A stretch of DNA of 64,000 nucleotides from Gammaproteobacteria bacterium (GTDB lineage: Bacteria; Pseudomonadota; Gammaproteobacteria; Pseudomonadales; Halieaceae), in NCBI GenBank assembly GCA_024686215.1, contig JAIBDN010000004.1, positions 1 to 64,000 on the forward strand, in the 5' to 3' direction. Position numbers and translations under genes: made by a program. A model generated the notes under the pieces. The model made no database searches. It saw only the letters and a list, made by a program, of their open reading frames with translations, and had not been told where the DNA came from. Shown here in pieces: positions 1 through 9,091 of this stretch. Every line of letters starts with the position of its first letter. Position 1 is the first letter of the stretch.

Positions 1-2
1 CA

Positions 3-2315
3 GTGATGGCCTCGCGATATACAGATCAATCGGGTGCAATCGCCCGCAACAAACTGACGACCTGCGGCAGGGCCTTGTTTCTGCTCGCCGCAGTGCTGAC
101 CCTCGGCGCCTGCGAGGAAAACTCCAGACCGGGGGCGGAGGCGGCGCCAGCATTTCCCGACGCGCCATCTCGCAGCCTCGAGATCACCTACCCCCTCGAT
201 GAGACGCTGTTCCCGCCCGACATTGTCGCCCCGACCTTTAACTGGAATGACGAGACCGAGAGCGCGCAGGCGTGGAAGGTTCTACTGCGCTTCGAGGGTG
301 ACAACGAAGTGCTGCAATTCCCGACGGCGGAGCCGAGTTGGCGCCCTTCAGAGAAAGATTGGGCCGAAATCAAGCGACGCTCCACGTCACACGACGCCCA
401 GGTGGCGGTCGTCGGCCTTGACCAGGACGGTCGCCCCGCCTCCTCCGCGAGCATCCACATCCGCACGTCCACGGACCCGGTGGGGGATTCGATCTTCTAT
501 CGCGAGGTGCCGCTACCCTTTATCACCGCCGTGCAGGACCCGTCGCGTATCCGCTGGCGCTACGGGTCGGTCGACTCAGTAGACCAGCCGCCTATTGTTC
601 TGGAGAACCTGCCGGTCTGTGGCAACTGCCACTCCTTTTCTGGCGACGGCAAAGTCCTGGGGCTGGACGTCGACTACGGCAACGACAAGGGCGGCTACGC
701 CATCCTTCCCGTCTCTCCACAGATGGAGTTGAACGACGAGAAAATCATTACCTGGAGTGACTACAAAAAAGACGATGGCGAGCCCACCTTCGGACTCCTC
801 TCTCAAGTGTCTCCTGACGGTCGCTACGTGATCAGCACGGTCAAGGACCGGGCGGTATTTGTAGCCACACCCGGGATCGAGTTCTCCCAGTTGTTCTTCC
901 CGATCAAGGGCATTCTGGTGGTCTACGACACGGTGACCGAGGCCTACACGGCCCTGCCCGGCGCAGACGACCCCGCCTACGTGCAGAGCAACCCGACCTG
1001 GAGCCCCGATGGCAAGTCGATCGTCTTCGCCCGCACCGAGGTCTACCAGAAGGACTCTATCGCCGACGCCAACACTATCCTGCTGAACGAGAATGACGTA
1101 CCCGAGTTCATCGAAGACAAGGAACCGTTCAAATTCGACCTGTACCGTGTACCGTTCAACGAGGGCCGCGGGGGCAAGGCCGAGCCTATAGAAGGCGCCT
1201 CGCACAACGGCATGAGCAACTTCTTCGCCAAGTTCTCGCCGGACGGGAAATGGATCGTGTTCACCATGGCAGAGAACTATATGTTGCTAATGCCGGACAG
1301 CGAGCTGTACATCGTCCCTGCCGCTGGGGGCGAGGCCCGACGCCTGCGCGCCAACACATCGCGTATGAACTCCTGGCACAGCTTCTCGTCGAACGGGCGC
1401 TGGCTGGTGTTCTCGTCCAAGGCCAATACACCCTACACCCAATTATTCCTTACCCATATCGATGAGGAAGGCAACTCCACACCGCCCGTAGTACTCGACC
1501 GCTTTACCGGGACGTACGGCGCGGCCAACATCCCGGAGTTCGTGCCGCTGCCCGCTGAGGCGATAGCACAGATCAAGGAGCAGTTCCTCGACGCCTATTC
1601 ATTCCTGCGCGCGGGCATGGCCAATGAACGCACTGGCAACTACCCCGGTGCTGTCAAAGCCTACGAGCGCGGCCTGGAAGTCGAGCCCGACAACGTCGAG
1701 CTGCTGAACGCCAAGGGCTTCGCCTTGTTCCAACACGGCAACAGCGAGGAAGCGGTTGTCTCCCTGGGAAAAGCGCTGGCTGTGGACCCCAAACACTGGA
1801 AGGCCCACAACAACATGGCACTGGCCTCGATCGACATCGGCGAGTTTGAGATGGCCGAAGCCCATTACCGGGAGTCGCTGGCGATCAAGCCGCAGCCCGC
1901 AATCTACAACGACCTCGGCTTCGCACTAGAGCGTCAGGGATTACCCGAGGAGGCCGCAGAGGCCTATAGCAAAGCACTGGAGCTGGACCCAGAGTCGTCA
2001 GTGGCTCATTACAACCTGGGGTCGTCCCTGACCCGCAGCGGCGAATTCGCCGCAGCAGAGCCCCACTTCCGCGCAGTCCTGGAGAAGGCTCCGAATAGCC
2101 AGGCTTATACCGGCCTGGGGATTGTCCTGTGGCAGCAGGACCGAGCGGACGAAGCCGTCGCCAGCATGCGGGCCGCAATCGAGGCAGACCCCGACAATGC
2201 GACCGCCCACGACCAACTGGGGAAAATGCTGCTACAACAGGGCAAGCTGGAGGAAGCGCGCAAGGAACTGGCGAAGGCGAAAGCCCTGAACCCCAAACTG
2301 GGTGACGTACAGTAG
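3..2315 (+). CDS. Lipoprotein with PD40/TolB-like propeller, CxxCH motif and TPR tail
   Basis: 770 aa, starting at GTG 3 or ATG 6; upstream sequence lies outside the window. Residues about 23-37 form a lipoprotein signal ending in the lipobox LGAC (Cys37), so the protein should be membrane-anchored. Residues 206-210 read CGNCH, a CxxCH motif able to bind haem c covalently. Residues about 215-510 carry WD40-like/PD40 segments (SPDGRYV, SPDGKSIVF, SPDGKWIVF, SSNGRWLVF) as in TolB-type propellers. Residues about 530-765 are a run of tetratricopeptide repeats. Large PD40-TPR proteins act as scaffolds or surface sensors, but the exact role here is unknown. Haem attachment is inferred from one motif only. 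The domain calls are firm; the function is not. Confidence 0.8.
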   Translation: MMASRYTDQSGAIARNKLTTCGRALFLLAAVLTLGACEENSRPGAEAAPAFPDAPSRSLEITYPLDETLFPPDIVAPTFNWNDETESAQAWKVLLRFEGDNEVLQFPTAEPSWRPSEKDWAEIKRRSTSHDAQVAVVGLDQDGRPASSASIHIRTSTDPVGDSIFYREVPLPFITAVQDPSRIRWRYGSVDSVDQPPIVLENLPVCGNCHSFSGDGKVLGLDVDYGNDKGGYAILPVSPQMELNDEKIITWSDYKKDDGEPTFGLLSQVSPDGRYVISTVKDRAVFVATPGIEFSQLFFPIKGILVVYDTVTEAYTALPGADDPAYVQSNPTWSPDGKSIVFARTEVYQKDSIADANTILLNENDVPEFIEDKEPFKFDLYRVPFNEGRGGKAEPIEGASHNGMSNFFAKFSPDGKWIVFTMAENYMLLMPDSELYIVPAAGGEARRLRANTSRMNSWHSFSSNGRWLVFSSKANTPYTQLFLTHIDEEGNSTPPVVLDRFTGTYGAANIPEFVPLPAEAIAQIKEQFLDAYSFLRAGMANERTGNYPGAVKAYERGLEVEPDNVELLNAKGFALFQHGNSEEAVVSLGKALAVDPKHWKAHNNMALASIDIGEFEMAEAHYRESLAIKPQPAIYNDLGFALERQGLPEEAAEAYSKALELDPESSVAHYNLGSSLTRSGEFAAAEPHFRAVLEKAPNSQAYTGLGIVLWQQDRADEAVASMRAAIEADPDNATAHDQLGKMLLQQGKLEEARKELAKAKALNPKLGDVQ

Positions 2316-2377
2316 GGATTAATCGGTGGCAGCCTTCCAACAGGTATAGCTTGGCAATAGTCGGATGAAGCGAGGGG

Positions 2378-2473
2378 GTGGTATTACCCTTTCGGGGGCG
2401 TCTGAGGCCATGGATGGCTGAGGCCGAGCGCACATGGATGTGCTTGTAGCGGTCCCCGAAAGGGTAATACCAC
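2378..2473 (+). ncRNA. TwoAYGGAY-like structured RNA (two ATGGAT hairpins in a long outer stem)
   Basis: A perfect 20-bp inverted repeat (2378-2397 with 2454-2473, starting GTGGTATTACCC) encloses two hairpins. Hairpin 1 is GCC-ATGGAT-GGC (2407-2418); hairpin 2 is GCAC-ATGGAT-GTGC (2430-2443). Two adjacent loops of the form AYGGAY define the TwoAYGGAY RNA motif, known from clostridia and gammaproteobacteria and without an established function. The GGA in the loops also fits the CsrA/RsmA recognition sequence (ACANGGANGT). Only the plus strand carries GGA loops, so the RNA would be read with the preceding lipoprotein gene as its 3' region, or from its own promoter. The assignment rests on visual matching, not a covariance search. 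Confidence 0.6.
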
Positions 2474-2513
2474 GCCCTTGCTGAAAAACTCGATATAGAA
2501 AACCAACAAGCAC

Positions 2514-2539
2514 AAAAAAGCGGCCACCAGGACCGCTTT
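2514..2539 (-). terminator. Intrinsic terminator after rplS
   Basis: Read on the minus strand, an AAGCGG/CCGCTT stem with a short loop is followed by a run of six T. It lies about 25 bp past the rplS stop and would end the rpsP-rimM-trmD-rplS transcript. Confidence 0.8.
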
Positions 2540-2563
2540 CGATACATCCTGGAAAAGCGCTGA

Positions 2564-2920
2564 CTATCTGGTCAGCTTTTCCTTGATGCGAGCCGCTTTA
2601 CCGCTGAGGTCACGCAAGTAGTACAGTTTGGCCTGGCGCACGTCACCGCGACGCTTGACCTGGATGCTGTCAACCAGCGGGCTGTACGTCTGGAAAGTAC
2701 GCTCAACGCCCACACCGTGAGAGATTTTACGTACAGTGAAAGCAGAGTTCAGGGCGCGGTTGCGCTTGCCGATAACAACACCTTCATAGGCCTGCAGACG
2801 CTCACGCGTTCCTTCCTTAACCTTTACCTGAACAACCACGGTATCACCGGGGCCGAACTCAGGCAGTTCCTTTTGCATTTGCTCAGCTTCAATCTGCGCT
2901 ATGATCTTGTTGGTGCTCAT
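2564..2920 (-). CDS. rplS: 50S ribosomal protein L19
   Basis: 118 aa, close to the usual 115-120. It starts [14 protein letters not shown] and holds the typical [16 protein letters not shown] and [11 protein letters not shown] segments and a basic tail ending [15 protein letters not shown]19 sits at the 30S-50S interface of the ribosome. It is the last gene of the conserved rpsP-rimM-trmD-rplS operon and is followed by a strong terminator. Confidence 0.98.
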   Translation of the reverse strand: MSTNKIIAQIEAEQMQKELPEFGPGDTVVVQVKVKEGTRERLQAYEGVVIGKRNRALNSAFTVRKISHGVGVERTFQTYSPLVDSIQVKRRGDVRQAKLYYLRDLSGKAARIKEKLTR

Positions 2921-2963
2921 GGTGTGCTCCTGTTGGTGTCATGCCTAGCTTCACAGCTAGTTA

Positions 2964-3710
2964 TCAAGTTAATAATTCGTGTTCGCGTTGGTATTCAGCC
3001 AACAATTTTTGTTCCTCGGGCGTCATCGCCCTGCCCTGCAGCAATTCCGGGCGCCGCTCATAGGTTCTGCCCAGTGCCTGCTTCAGGCGCCAGCGGCGAA
3101 TCTTTTCGTGATCACCACTGAGTAATACTTCCGGTACCCGTTTGTCCTGGTACTCTTCTGGCCGGGTGTAGTGCGGGCAATCCAGCAGCCCGTCGACGTA
3201 CGAATCTTCCTGCGCCGACAGCTCGTGCCCCAATACACCGGGCAATTGGCGTGTCACCGCATCGATGACTACCATCGCGGCCAATTCTCCGCCGCTTAAT
3301 ACATAATCGCCAATGGACAATTCTTCATCCACCTCGGCTTCTATCAGACGCTCGTCCACACCTTCATAGCGACCGGCCACCAGAATCAACGCCTGCTCTG
3401 CAGCAAGGGCCACCGCTTTCGCGTGGCTCAGGCACTGACCCTGCGGCGACAGGTAGATGACTTTGGCCTTCTGCCCTACCGCCTCCCTCGCCGCGGCTAT
3501 CGCCTGCCGCAAGGGGTCTATCTTCATCAACATACCCGGGCCACCGCCATAGGGTCTGTCGTCTACCGTGCGATGCTTATCCACGGTGTAATCGCGCGGG
3601 TTACTGTGGCTTATGGCCACAATCCCGTCTGTCACTGCCCGCCCGGTTACCCCGTAGTCGGACACTGCGCTGAACATCTCGGGAAACAGGCTCACCAGTG
3701 CAATTTGCAT
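2964..3710 (-). CDS. trmD: tRNA (guanine-N1-)-methyltransferase TrmD
   Basis: 248 aa from ATG 3710, where [13 protein letters not shown] lines up with known TrmD N-termini; an in-frame GTG at 3728 would add six residues and is less likely. TrmD methylates N1 of G37 in tRNAs using S-adenosylmethionine, which prevents frameshifting. Visible family features include [14 protein letters not shown], the SAM-knot region YLSPQGQ and [30 protein letters not shown], and the C-terminal YTRPEEY. It lies between rimM and rplS as in most gammaproteobacteria. Confidence 0.98.
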   Translation of the reverse strand: MQIALVSLFPEMFSAVSDYGVTGRAVTDGIVAISHSNPRDYTVDKHRTVDDRPYGGGPGMLMKIDPLRQAIAAAREAVGQKAKVIYLSPQGQCLSHAKAVALAAEQALILVAGRYEGVDERLIEAEVDEELSIGDYVLSGGELAAMVVIDAVTRQLPGVLGHELSAQEDSYVDGLLDCPHYTRPEEYQDKRVPEVLLSGDHEKIRRWRLKQALGRTYERRPELLQGRAMTPEEQKLLAEYQREHELLT

Positions 3711-3734
3711 CTTGTCCTGTCTCCGCACGGCCCC

Positions 3735-4280
3735 CTATTCTTCTAGGAACCAGTCAACCTCTATCAGCGCCTGCTCCAGGTCTACCCGTGTCACCACGTC
3801 GCCGACCAGATAGGGAATCAAGCGTTCCGTATCATCAATACTGTCCGCACTGGCTTTTACCACCAGCACATCATTAGCGCCGGTTTCTATCAGGTAGTCG
3901 ACTGTACCCAGTAACACCCGATTGCCGTCTTCAGTGCACCACACCTGCATACCTTCAAGCTGGTGCCAGTAGTAATCGTCCTGCTCCAGCTGCGGCAGCT
4001 TTTCAGCGCTTACCGCGACCTCAAGTCCTTTGTAGGATTCAGCCAGGGTACGGTCATCAAGCCCGGCGATATGCGCGACCAGACCTCTACCCTGAGGGCG
4101 AATGAGATCGAAGTCGACGGGCTCCAGAGCCCCACGCCGGCGTAACATCCACTGACCAAAACCCAGAAAATTCTCCTGTGGTTCAGTATACGAGTGAATC
4201 TTCACCCAGCCCTTGATGCCATAGCAGCCGGTAATCTTACCGACCGTAATCACCGCACTGGCTTCGGGCTCACTCATCAT
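3735..4280 (-). CDS. rimM: Ribosome maturation factor RimM
   Basis: 181 aa. The N-terminal RimM domain (about 8-95, VGKITGCYGIKGWVKIHSYTEP) is followed by a PRC-barrel (about 100-178) with the typical YYWHQLEGMQV and TGANDVLVVK. RimM helps assemble the 30S head by binding S19. ATG codons at 4280 and 4277 are both usable. It follows rpsP by 22 bp and precedes trmD by about 24 bp, in the standard operon. Confidence 0.97.
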   Translation of the reverse strand: MMSEPEASAVITVGKITGCYGIKGWVKIHSYTEPQENFLGFGQWMLRRRGALEPVDFDLIRPQGRGLVAHIAGLDDRTLAESYKGLEVAVSAEKLPQLEQDDYYWHQLEGMQVWCTEDGNRVLLGTVDYLIETGANDVLVVKASADSIDDTERLIPYLVGDVVTRVDLEQALIEVDWFLEE

Positions 4281-4302
4281 ACCCGCCTGTACTCAGCCTG
4301 AA

Positions 4303-4551
4303 TCAGGCCGCTACAGCAGAATCCTTAACCAGCTTGGCTACACGCTCAGACAACTGCGCGCCCTGGCCCTGCCAGTATTCAATGCGGTCGTTATCGACGC
4401 GCAGGCGCTCTTCCTGGCCGCGAGCAACCGGGTTGAAGAAGCCGACACGCTCAATGAAGCGACCGTTGCGCGCTTTGCGGCTATCGGTGACTGTCAGGTG
4501 ATAAAATGGGCGTTTCTTGGAACCGCCACGAGCTAGACGAATTGTTACCAT
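4303..4551 (-). CDS. rpsP: 30S ribosomal protein S16
   Basis: 82 aa, the usual length. It begins [19 protein letters not shown] and has [16 protein letters not shown], the S16 signature. It is the first gene of the rpsP-rimM-trmD-rplS operon. A 169-bp leader region separates it from ffh, which lies upstream on the same strand. Confidence 0.98.
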   Translation of the reverse strand: MVTIRLARGGSKKRPFYHLTVTDSRKARNGRFIERVGFFNPVARGQEERLRVDNDRIEYWQGQGAQLSERVAKLVKDSAVAA

Positions 4552-4644
4552 TGTTCGTTAATTCCTAAAAATTAGTGGGGATATGCTGCGATCTTGCAAC
4601 AACGTCCACGACAAAAACCGACACGCAGGCCGGAAAGGTGGCGT

Positions 4645-4673
4645 ATCATACGGAAAATACGCGGGTATTTAAA
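4645..4673 (-). promoter_or_regulatory. Candidate sigma-70 promoter for the rpsP operon
   Basis: On the minus strand TTTAAA (4673-4668) and TATGAT (4650-4645) are separated by 17 bp, about 95 bp before the rpsP start. The -10 is good and the -35 is weak. A CGCGGG/CCCGCG dyad (4660-4680) overlaps it and could instead act as an attenuating hairpin between ffh and rpsP. Confidence 0.35.
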
Positions 4674-4720
4674 CCCCGCGTGCAGAATTTATTTAGTAAA
4701 TTCCGCACCTTAGCTGGATG

Positions 4721-6121
4721 CTAGCGAAACGGCAGACCGCCCGGACCACCCGGACCGCCCATGCCGCCAGCAGGACCGCCGGGGCCACCCATACCGCCAA
4801 GACCGCGCATCATTTTCTCCATGCCACCGCCTTTCATCTTCTTCATCATTTTCTGCATTTGCTTATGTTGCTTGAGCAAACGATTGAGGTCCTGCACCTG
4901 GGTACCCGACCCCTGGGTAATACGGCGCTTGCGTGACCCCTGGATGATCTCCGGTCGGCGACGCTCATCCGGAGTCATGGAATTGATCATGACCTCCATA
5001 CGGGAGAACATTTTCATATCAAGGTTCTGCGCCGCCTGGGCCATATTGCCCATGCCAGGCAGCTTGTCCAGCATGCCGGTGATACCGCCCATGTTATTCA
5101 TCTGTTGCAACTGATCGCGGAAATCTTCCAGATCGAAACGCTGCCCCTTCTTTACCTTGCGCGCCAGGCGCTCGGCCTTCTTCTTGTCTACTTTCTGCTC
5201 GACTTCCTCGATAAGCGACATCACATCGCCCATACCCAGAATGCGCGATGCCAGGCGATCCGGGTGGAACGGATCCAGAGCTGCTGTTTTCTCGCCCACA
5301 CCCAGGAATTTAATCGGCTTGCCCGTCACTGCGCGCACGGAAAGCGCAGCACCACCGCGGGTGTCGGCATCGACCTTGGTAAGAATCACACCAGTTAAGG
5401 GTAGGCTCTCATCGAAAGCCTTGGCGGTAGTGGCGGCATCCTGCCCGGTCATGGCGTCGACCACAAACAGGGTTTCTACCGGCTTGACCGCGGCGTGTAG
5501 TTCGGCAATCTCGCGCATCATATCCTGGTCTATCGCCAGGCGACCGGCGGTATCGACTATCAGCACATCACTGAACTGGATTTTCGCATGGTCGATCGCG
5601 GCTTTGACGATATCCACCGGCTTCTGTTCTACGCTGCTGGGGAAAAAATCCGCCCCAACCTCTGCCGCCAGTACCTCCAACTGCTTAATGGCCGCCGGGC
5701 GGTACACATCAGCACTGACCACGGTCACCTTTTTCTTGTCACGTTCCTTTAACAGCTTGGCCAGCTTGGCCACCGAAGTGGTCTTTCCCGCACCCTGCAG
5801 GCCCGCCATCATGATTACCGCGGGCGGCTGCGTAGTCAGGTTCAACCCCTCGTTGGCGCTGCCCATTACCGTTTCCAGCTCAGTCTGCACTATTTTCAGG
5901 AAAGCCTGACCCGGACTAAGGCTTTGCATGACCTCCTGTCCCATTGCGCGCTGCTTGACCGATTCCACAAAATCTTTCACTACCGGCAGCGCCACATCGG
6001 CCTCCAGCAGCGCCATGCGTACTTCACGCAAGGTCTCCTGGATGTTTTCTTCAGTCAGCCGGGCCTTACCGCTGACATTGCGCAGGCTCTGGGATAGTCG
6101 ATCACTCAAGCTTTGAAACAT
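4721..6121 (-). CDS. ffh: Signal recognition particle protein Ffh (SRP54)
   Basis: 466 aa. It has an N-terminal helical domain (1-95), a GTPase domain with P-loop GLQGAGKTT at 107-115, DTAGR near 190 and TKVD near 248, and a Met-rich M domain (about 330-466) that binds SRP RNA and signal peptides. The C-terminus is an unusually regular GGMGGPGGPAGG-type Gly/Pro/Met tail. Ffh targets nascent inner-membrane proteins to FtsY. It is divergent from ypjD, as ffh and ypjD are neighbours in E. coli. TATATA (about 6138-6143) with a GAGAG ribosome site precedes the start. Confidence 0.98.
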   Translation of the reverse strand: MFQSLSDRLSQSLRNVSGKARLTEENIQETLREVRMALLEADVALPVVKDFVESVKQRAMGQEVMQSLSPGQAFLKIVQTELETVMGSANEGLNLTTQPPAVIMMAGLQGAGKTTSVAKLAKLLKERDKKKVTVVSADVYRPAAIKQLEVLAAEVGADFFPSSVEQKPVDIVKAAIDHAKIQFSDVLIVDTAGRLAIDQDMMREIAELHAAVKPVETLFVVDAMTGQDAATTAKAFDESLPLTGVILTKVDADTRGGAALSVRAVTGKPIKFLGVGEKTAALDPFHPDRLASRILGMGDVMSLIEEVEQKVDKKKAERLARKVKKGQRFDLEDFRDQLQQMNNMGGITGMLDKLPGMGNMAQAAQNLDMKMFSRMEVMINSMTPDERRRPEIIQGSRKRRITQGSGTQVQDLNRLLKQHKQMQKMMKKMKGGGMEKMMRGLGGMGGPGGPAGGMGGPGGPGGLPFR

Positions 6122-6234
6122 GGGGCTCTCTCGGGGCTATATATAGACGGCAGATCGCGTCGCTATTGATTATGACAGGACAAGTCGGTACAAAGGAGCG
6201 CAGTATACTTTACCCGGGCCCATCCCCCAAACAC

Positions 6235-7038
6235 ATGTCAGCCACCCTCATCGCACCGATCGCCGCCCTACTGTACCTGGCCGCTGCGGGACTGCTATTA
6301 CTGCACGTTTCCCAGCAGCGCCAGCAGGTCAACCGCGCGGTGATCGCATTCAGCCTGAGCGCCCTGCTATGCCACGCGATCGTGGTCTGGGACAGCGTTT
6401 TCGCCGGCGTCGGCGTAAACCTGGGCTTTTACAAGGTGTCCGCGCTGATATTCCTGGTCATCAACGTCGCCTGCATCAGCTCGCTGGCGCGTCGACCCCT
6501 GCAGAACCTGCTGATCGCTCTTTTTCCACTTTCCGCAGTGGCGGTACTGGTTGCCACCTTTGCGCCAGATACCGCACCGGTATCCAGTGACCTCAACCCG
6601 GGTATGCTGCTGCACATCAGCAGCTCTATTCTCGCTTACGCGGCTCTCACCCTGGCTGCCATACAGTCAGCGCTACTGGCGGCACAGGATTATCAACTCA
6701 AGCAGCGCCATACCCGCGGTATCGTGCAAATGCTGCCACCACTGCAGTTAATGGAAAGCATGCTGTTCGAATTACTGTGGATTGGAATTAGCCTGTTAAG
6801 CATCGCGATCGTCTCAGGCTTTGTCTTCATCGACGATATTTTCGCCCAGAGTCTGGTGCACAAGACCATCCTGACCATCATCGCCTGGGTATTGTTCTCG
6901 GTGCTGCTGTGGGGGCACTATCAACTGGGCTGGCGCAGTCAGACCGCAGTGCGCTTGACCCTGGCCGGTTTCTTCCTGTTGATGCTGGCTTTTTTCGGCT
7001 CAAAACTGGTGCTCGAGTTGGTGTTGCAACGCCCATGA
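6235..7038 (+). CDS. ypjD: Cytochrome c assembly-type membrane protein, YpjD/CcsA family
   Basis: 267 aa from ATG 6235; the reading frame is open 23 codons further upstream, but the hydrophobic N-terminus MSATLIAPIAALLYLAAAGLL fits the family start. It has eight or so predicted membrane segments and belongs to the CcsA/CcmF-like superfamily. YpjD of E. coli lies next to ffh and a CorB-like gene exactly as here, and this synteny supports the call. The family is linked to haem handling or, by context, to the magnesium/cobalt efflux partner; its biochemical role is not settled. A TATACT box at 6205-6210 may serve as its -10. Confidence 0.85.
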   Translation: MSATLIAPIAALLYLAAAGLLLLHVSQQRQQVNRAVIAFSLSALLCHAIVVWDSVFAGVGVNLGFYKVSALIFLVINVACISSLARRPLQNLLIALFPLSAVAVLVATFAPDTAPVSSDLNPGMLLHISSSILAYAALTLAAIQSALLAAQDYQLKQRHTRGIVQMLPPLQLMESMLFELLWIGISLLSIAIVSGFVFIDDIFAQSLVHKTILTIIAWVLFSVLLWGHYQLGWRSQTAVRLTLAGFFLLMLAFFGSKLVLELVLQRP

Positions 7039-7117
7039 TCGGCTTAATGGGGCTTGCCCCCACTGCCCTTTTTCTTCAAACTAGGCGCTCTTATCAAGCA
7101 CGAGGTTTACAGCAGCG

Positions 7118-8395
7118 TTGAACGAAGCACCGCTGGGCCTACTTTTCTCAATTCTTGCTGCACTCATCGTTCTCTCAGGGTTCTTCTCAAGCTCAGAAAC
7201 CAGCATGATGTCGCTCAACCGCTATCGGTTGAAACACCTGCAGAAAAACAAACACCGTGGTGCTATTCGCGCCGGTAAACTGCTGGACAGGCCCGATCGG
7301 CTGATCGGCCTCATCCTTATCGGCAACAACCTGGTAAATATATTTGCCTCTGCCATAGCCACGCTAATCGCCATTCGCCTGTGGGGTGATGCCGGCATCT
7401 TCATCGCCACGGTGGCACTGACCCTGGTCATTCTAATCTTTGCGGAGATCACACCGAAAACCATCGCGGCACTGCACCCGGAACGAGTCGCCTTTCCCGC
7501 CAGCCTGGTGCTGGCTCCCCTGATGAAACTCATGTACCCCATTGTGGCGCTGGTGAATGGCGTCACCAATGGCCTGCTGCGTGTGCTGGGGTTCGACCCG
7601 ACCGGGAGTAGCGATGAGCATGTTTCTTCGGACGAATTGCGCACCATTGTCACCCATGCCGGACAACTCATTCCCCCAAGACACCGCGGCATGCTGCTGA
7701 ATATCCTCGACCTGGAACAAGTCACCGTGGACGACATTATGGTGCCACGCAACGAGGTGTATGGCGTCGACATTGACGACAGCGACGAGGACATTCTGCG
7801 CAGTATCCAGACCAGCTCCCACACGCGCTTACCGGTATGGCGTGAAGACATTAACAACATTACCGGCGTTCTCCACATGCGCAGTATCAGCCGGGTAATC
7901 GACTCCCAGGGACTGGACCGCGATGCCCTGGAACGGGAGATGGAAAAGCCCTACTTCATACCCGAGAGCACTCCACTGCACACGCAATTACGCAATTTCC
8001 AACAAAAGAAAAAGCCGCTGGGGGTGGTCGTAGACGAATACGGCGATGTACTGGGCCTGGTGGCACTGGAAGACATCCTCGAAGAAATTGTCGGCGAATT
8101 CACCTCCAGCCTGGCGGACGCCGAAGAAGACATTTACCCCCAGCGCGACGGCAGCTTCATCATTGACGGCACTGCAAACGTGCGCGAGCTCAATAAGGCA
8201 CTGAAATGGGACTTGCCCACCGACGGCCCCAAAACCTTGTCCGGACTGATTCTGGAATACCTCGAGTCTTTCCCGGATGCCAATACCGGATTGGCGATAG
8301 GCAAATACCGAGTGGAGATTCTGGAGCTTCAAGGAAATGTGGTGCAGGCGGCCAGGGTGCAAGTGGTCGACGAAGAACCTAGCTCAGACGAATAG
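7118..8395 (+). CDS. CNNM/CBS/CorC-HlyC domain transporter (CorB/YfjD-like)
   Basis: 425 aa starting at TTG 7118, preceded by CGAGG. The N-terminal CNNM domain (about 1-190, several membrane helices, with FFSSSETSMMSLNRYRL and the GNNLVNIFASAIAT stretch) is followed by a CBS pair (about 205-325, IMVPRNEVYGVDI and LGVVVDEYGDVLGLVALEDILEEIVGE) and a C-terminal CorC/HlyC domain (about 345-420). The family exports or regulates Mg2+/Co2+. It follows ypjD by 79 bp. Its last 17 bp overlap the convergent DUF1289 gene. Confidence 0.92.
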   Translation: MNEAPLGLLFSILAALIVLSGFFSSSETSMMSLNRYRLKHLQKNKHRGAIRAGKLLDRPDRLIGLILIGNNLVNIFASAIATLIAIRLWGDAGIFIATVALTLVILIFAEITPKTIAALHPERVAFPASLVLAPLMKLMYPIVALVNGVTNGLLRVLGFDPTGSSDEHVSSDELRTIVTHAGQLIPPRHRGMLLNILDLEQVTVDDIMVPRNEVYGVDIDDSDEDILRSIQTSSHTRLPVWREDINNITGVLHMRSISRVIDSQGLDRDALEREMEKPYFIPESTPLHTQLRNFQQKKKPLGVVVDEYGDVLGLVALEDILEEIVGEFTSSLADAEEDIYPQRDGSFIIDGTANVRELNKALKWDLPTDGPKTLSGLILEYLESFPDANTGLAIGKYRVEILELQGNVVQAARVQVVDEEPSSDE

Positions 8396-8570
8396 TGGAC
8401 GCTGCCTCCAGCCTTTCACGGGCGCGCTGCAAAATCTCACGCTTGCCCTGCGCATCCGCCATAAACCAGTCGGTGACTTCATCGGCCGAACGGTAACAGC
8501 CCACACAGATATCCTTGTCGTCTAACAGGCAGACCGATATGCAAGGTGATTCGGGCTCTACCTCGCTCAT
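8379..8570 (-). CDS. DUF1289 small cysteine protein
   Basis: 63 aa. It shows the DUF1289 pattern SPCISVCLLDDKDICVGCYRS, with four cysteines that probably bind a metal, and the following DEVTDW. It is the last gene of the minus-strand run from queA and overlaps the upstream carbonic-anhydrase gene by 4 bp (ATGA). Its 3' end overlaps the 3' end of the CorB-like gene on the other strand. No function is established for the family. Confidence 0.9.
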   Translation of the reverse strand: MSEVEPESPCISVCLLDDKDICVGCYRSADEVTDWFMADAQGKREILQRARERLEAASTIRLS

Positions 8571-9091
8571 GGCTGCTCTGCCAGTACCTGACTGAAGCGC
8601 AAAGCGTTAGCCACATAGTGATCGGCATTATGTGTCAGTGCCAGGCGCTGCTCTGGTGAGAGCTGCGAGCGTATCTTCGCCGGGGACCCCAACACCAATG
8701 ACCCGTCGGGTATTTGCATACCTTCGGTCACCAGGGCATTGGCGCCTATCAGGCAGCCTTTACCTATTTTTGCACCGTTAAGCACCACCGCATTGATGCC
8801 AACCAGGGTCCCGTCATCGATGCTACAGCCGTGCAACATGGCATTGTGCCCAACGGTGACATTCTTACCCACGACCGTGGGAAAGCCCGGGTCGGCATGT
8901 ATCACCGTGCCGTCCTGTATATTGCTGCCGGCACCGATTTCGATGCGATCCGCATCGCCACGCAAGGTGCAGGAGAACCACACGCTAGTATTTTCGTGTA
9001 AGGTCACATCACCGATAACAGCGGCGTTGGGCGCAATAAAATGCCCTTCACCCAACAGTGTTACCTGCACATCACCCAGACTATATTTCAT
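8567..9091 (-). CDS. Gamma carbonic anhydrase family protein (YrdA/PaaY-like)
   Basis: 174 aa. Hexapeptide repeats forming a left-handed beta-helix fill most of the protein (AVIGDVTLHENTSVWFSCTLRGD, IGAGSNIQDGTVIH). Histidines in TVIHAD and in VGHNAMLHGC fit the three zinc ligands of gamma-class enzymes. The family includes active carbonic anhydrases and thioesterase-like members, so the activity is uncertain. Translation is probably coupled: a 4-bp ATGA overlap with the Nudix gene upstream and another with the DUF1289 gene downstream. Confidence 0.93.
   Translation of the reverse strand: MKYSLGDVQVTLLGEGHFIAPNAAVIGDVTLHENTSVWFSCTLRGDADRIEIGAGSNIQDGTVIHADPGFPTVVGKNVTVGHNAMLHGCSIDDGTLVGINAVVLNGAKIGKGCLIGANALVTEGMQIPDGSLVLGSPAKIRSQLSPEQRLALTHNADHYVANALRFSQVLAEQP

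Noticed and set aside
4660-4680. Terminator between ffh and rpsP
   Set aside because: The CGCGGG/CCCGCG stem is short and followed by only TATTTT, and it overlaps a possible promoter, so I do not call it a terminator.
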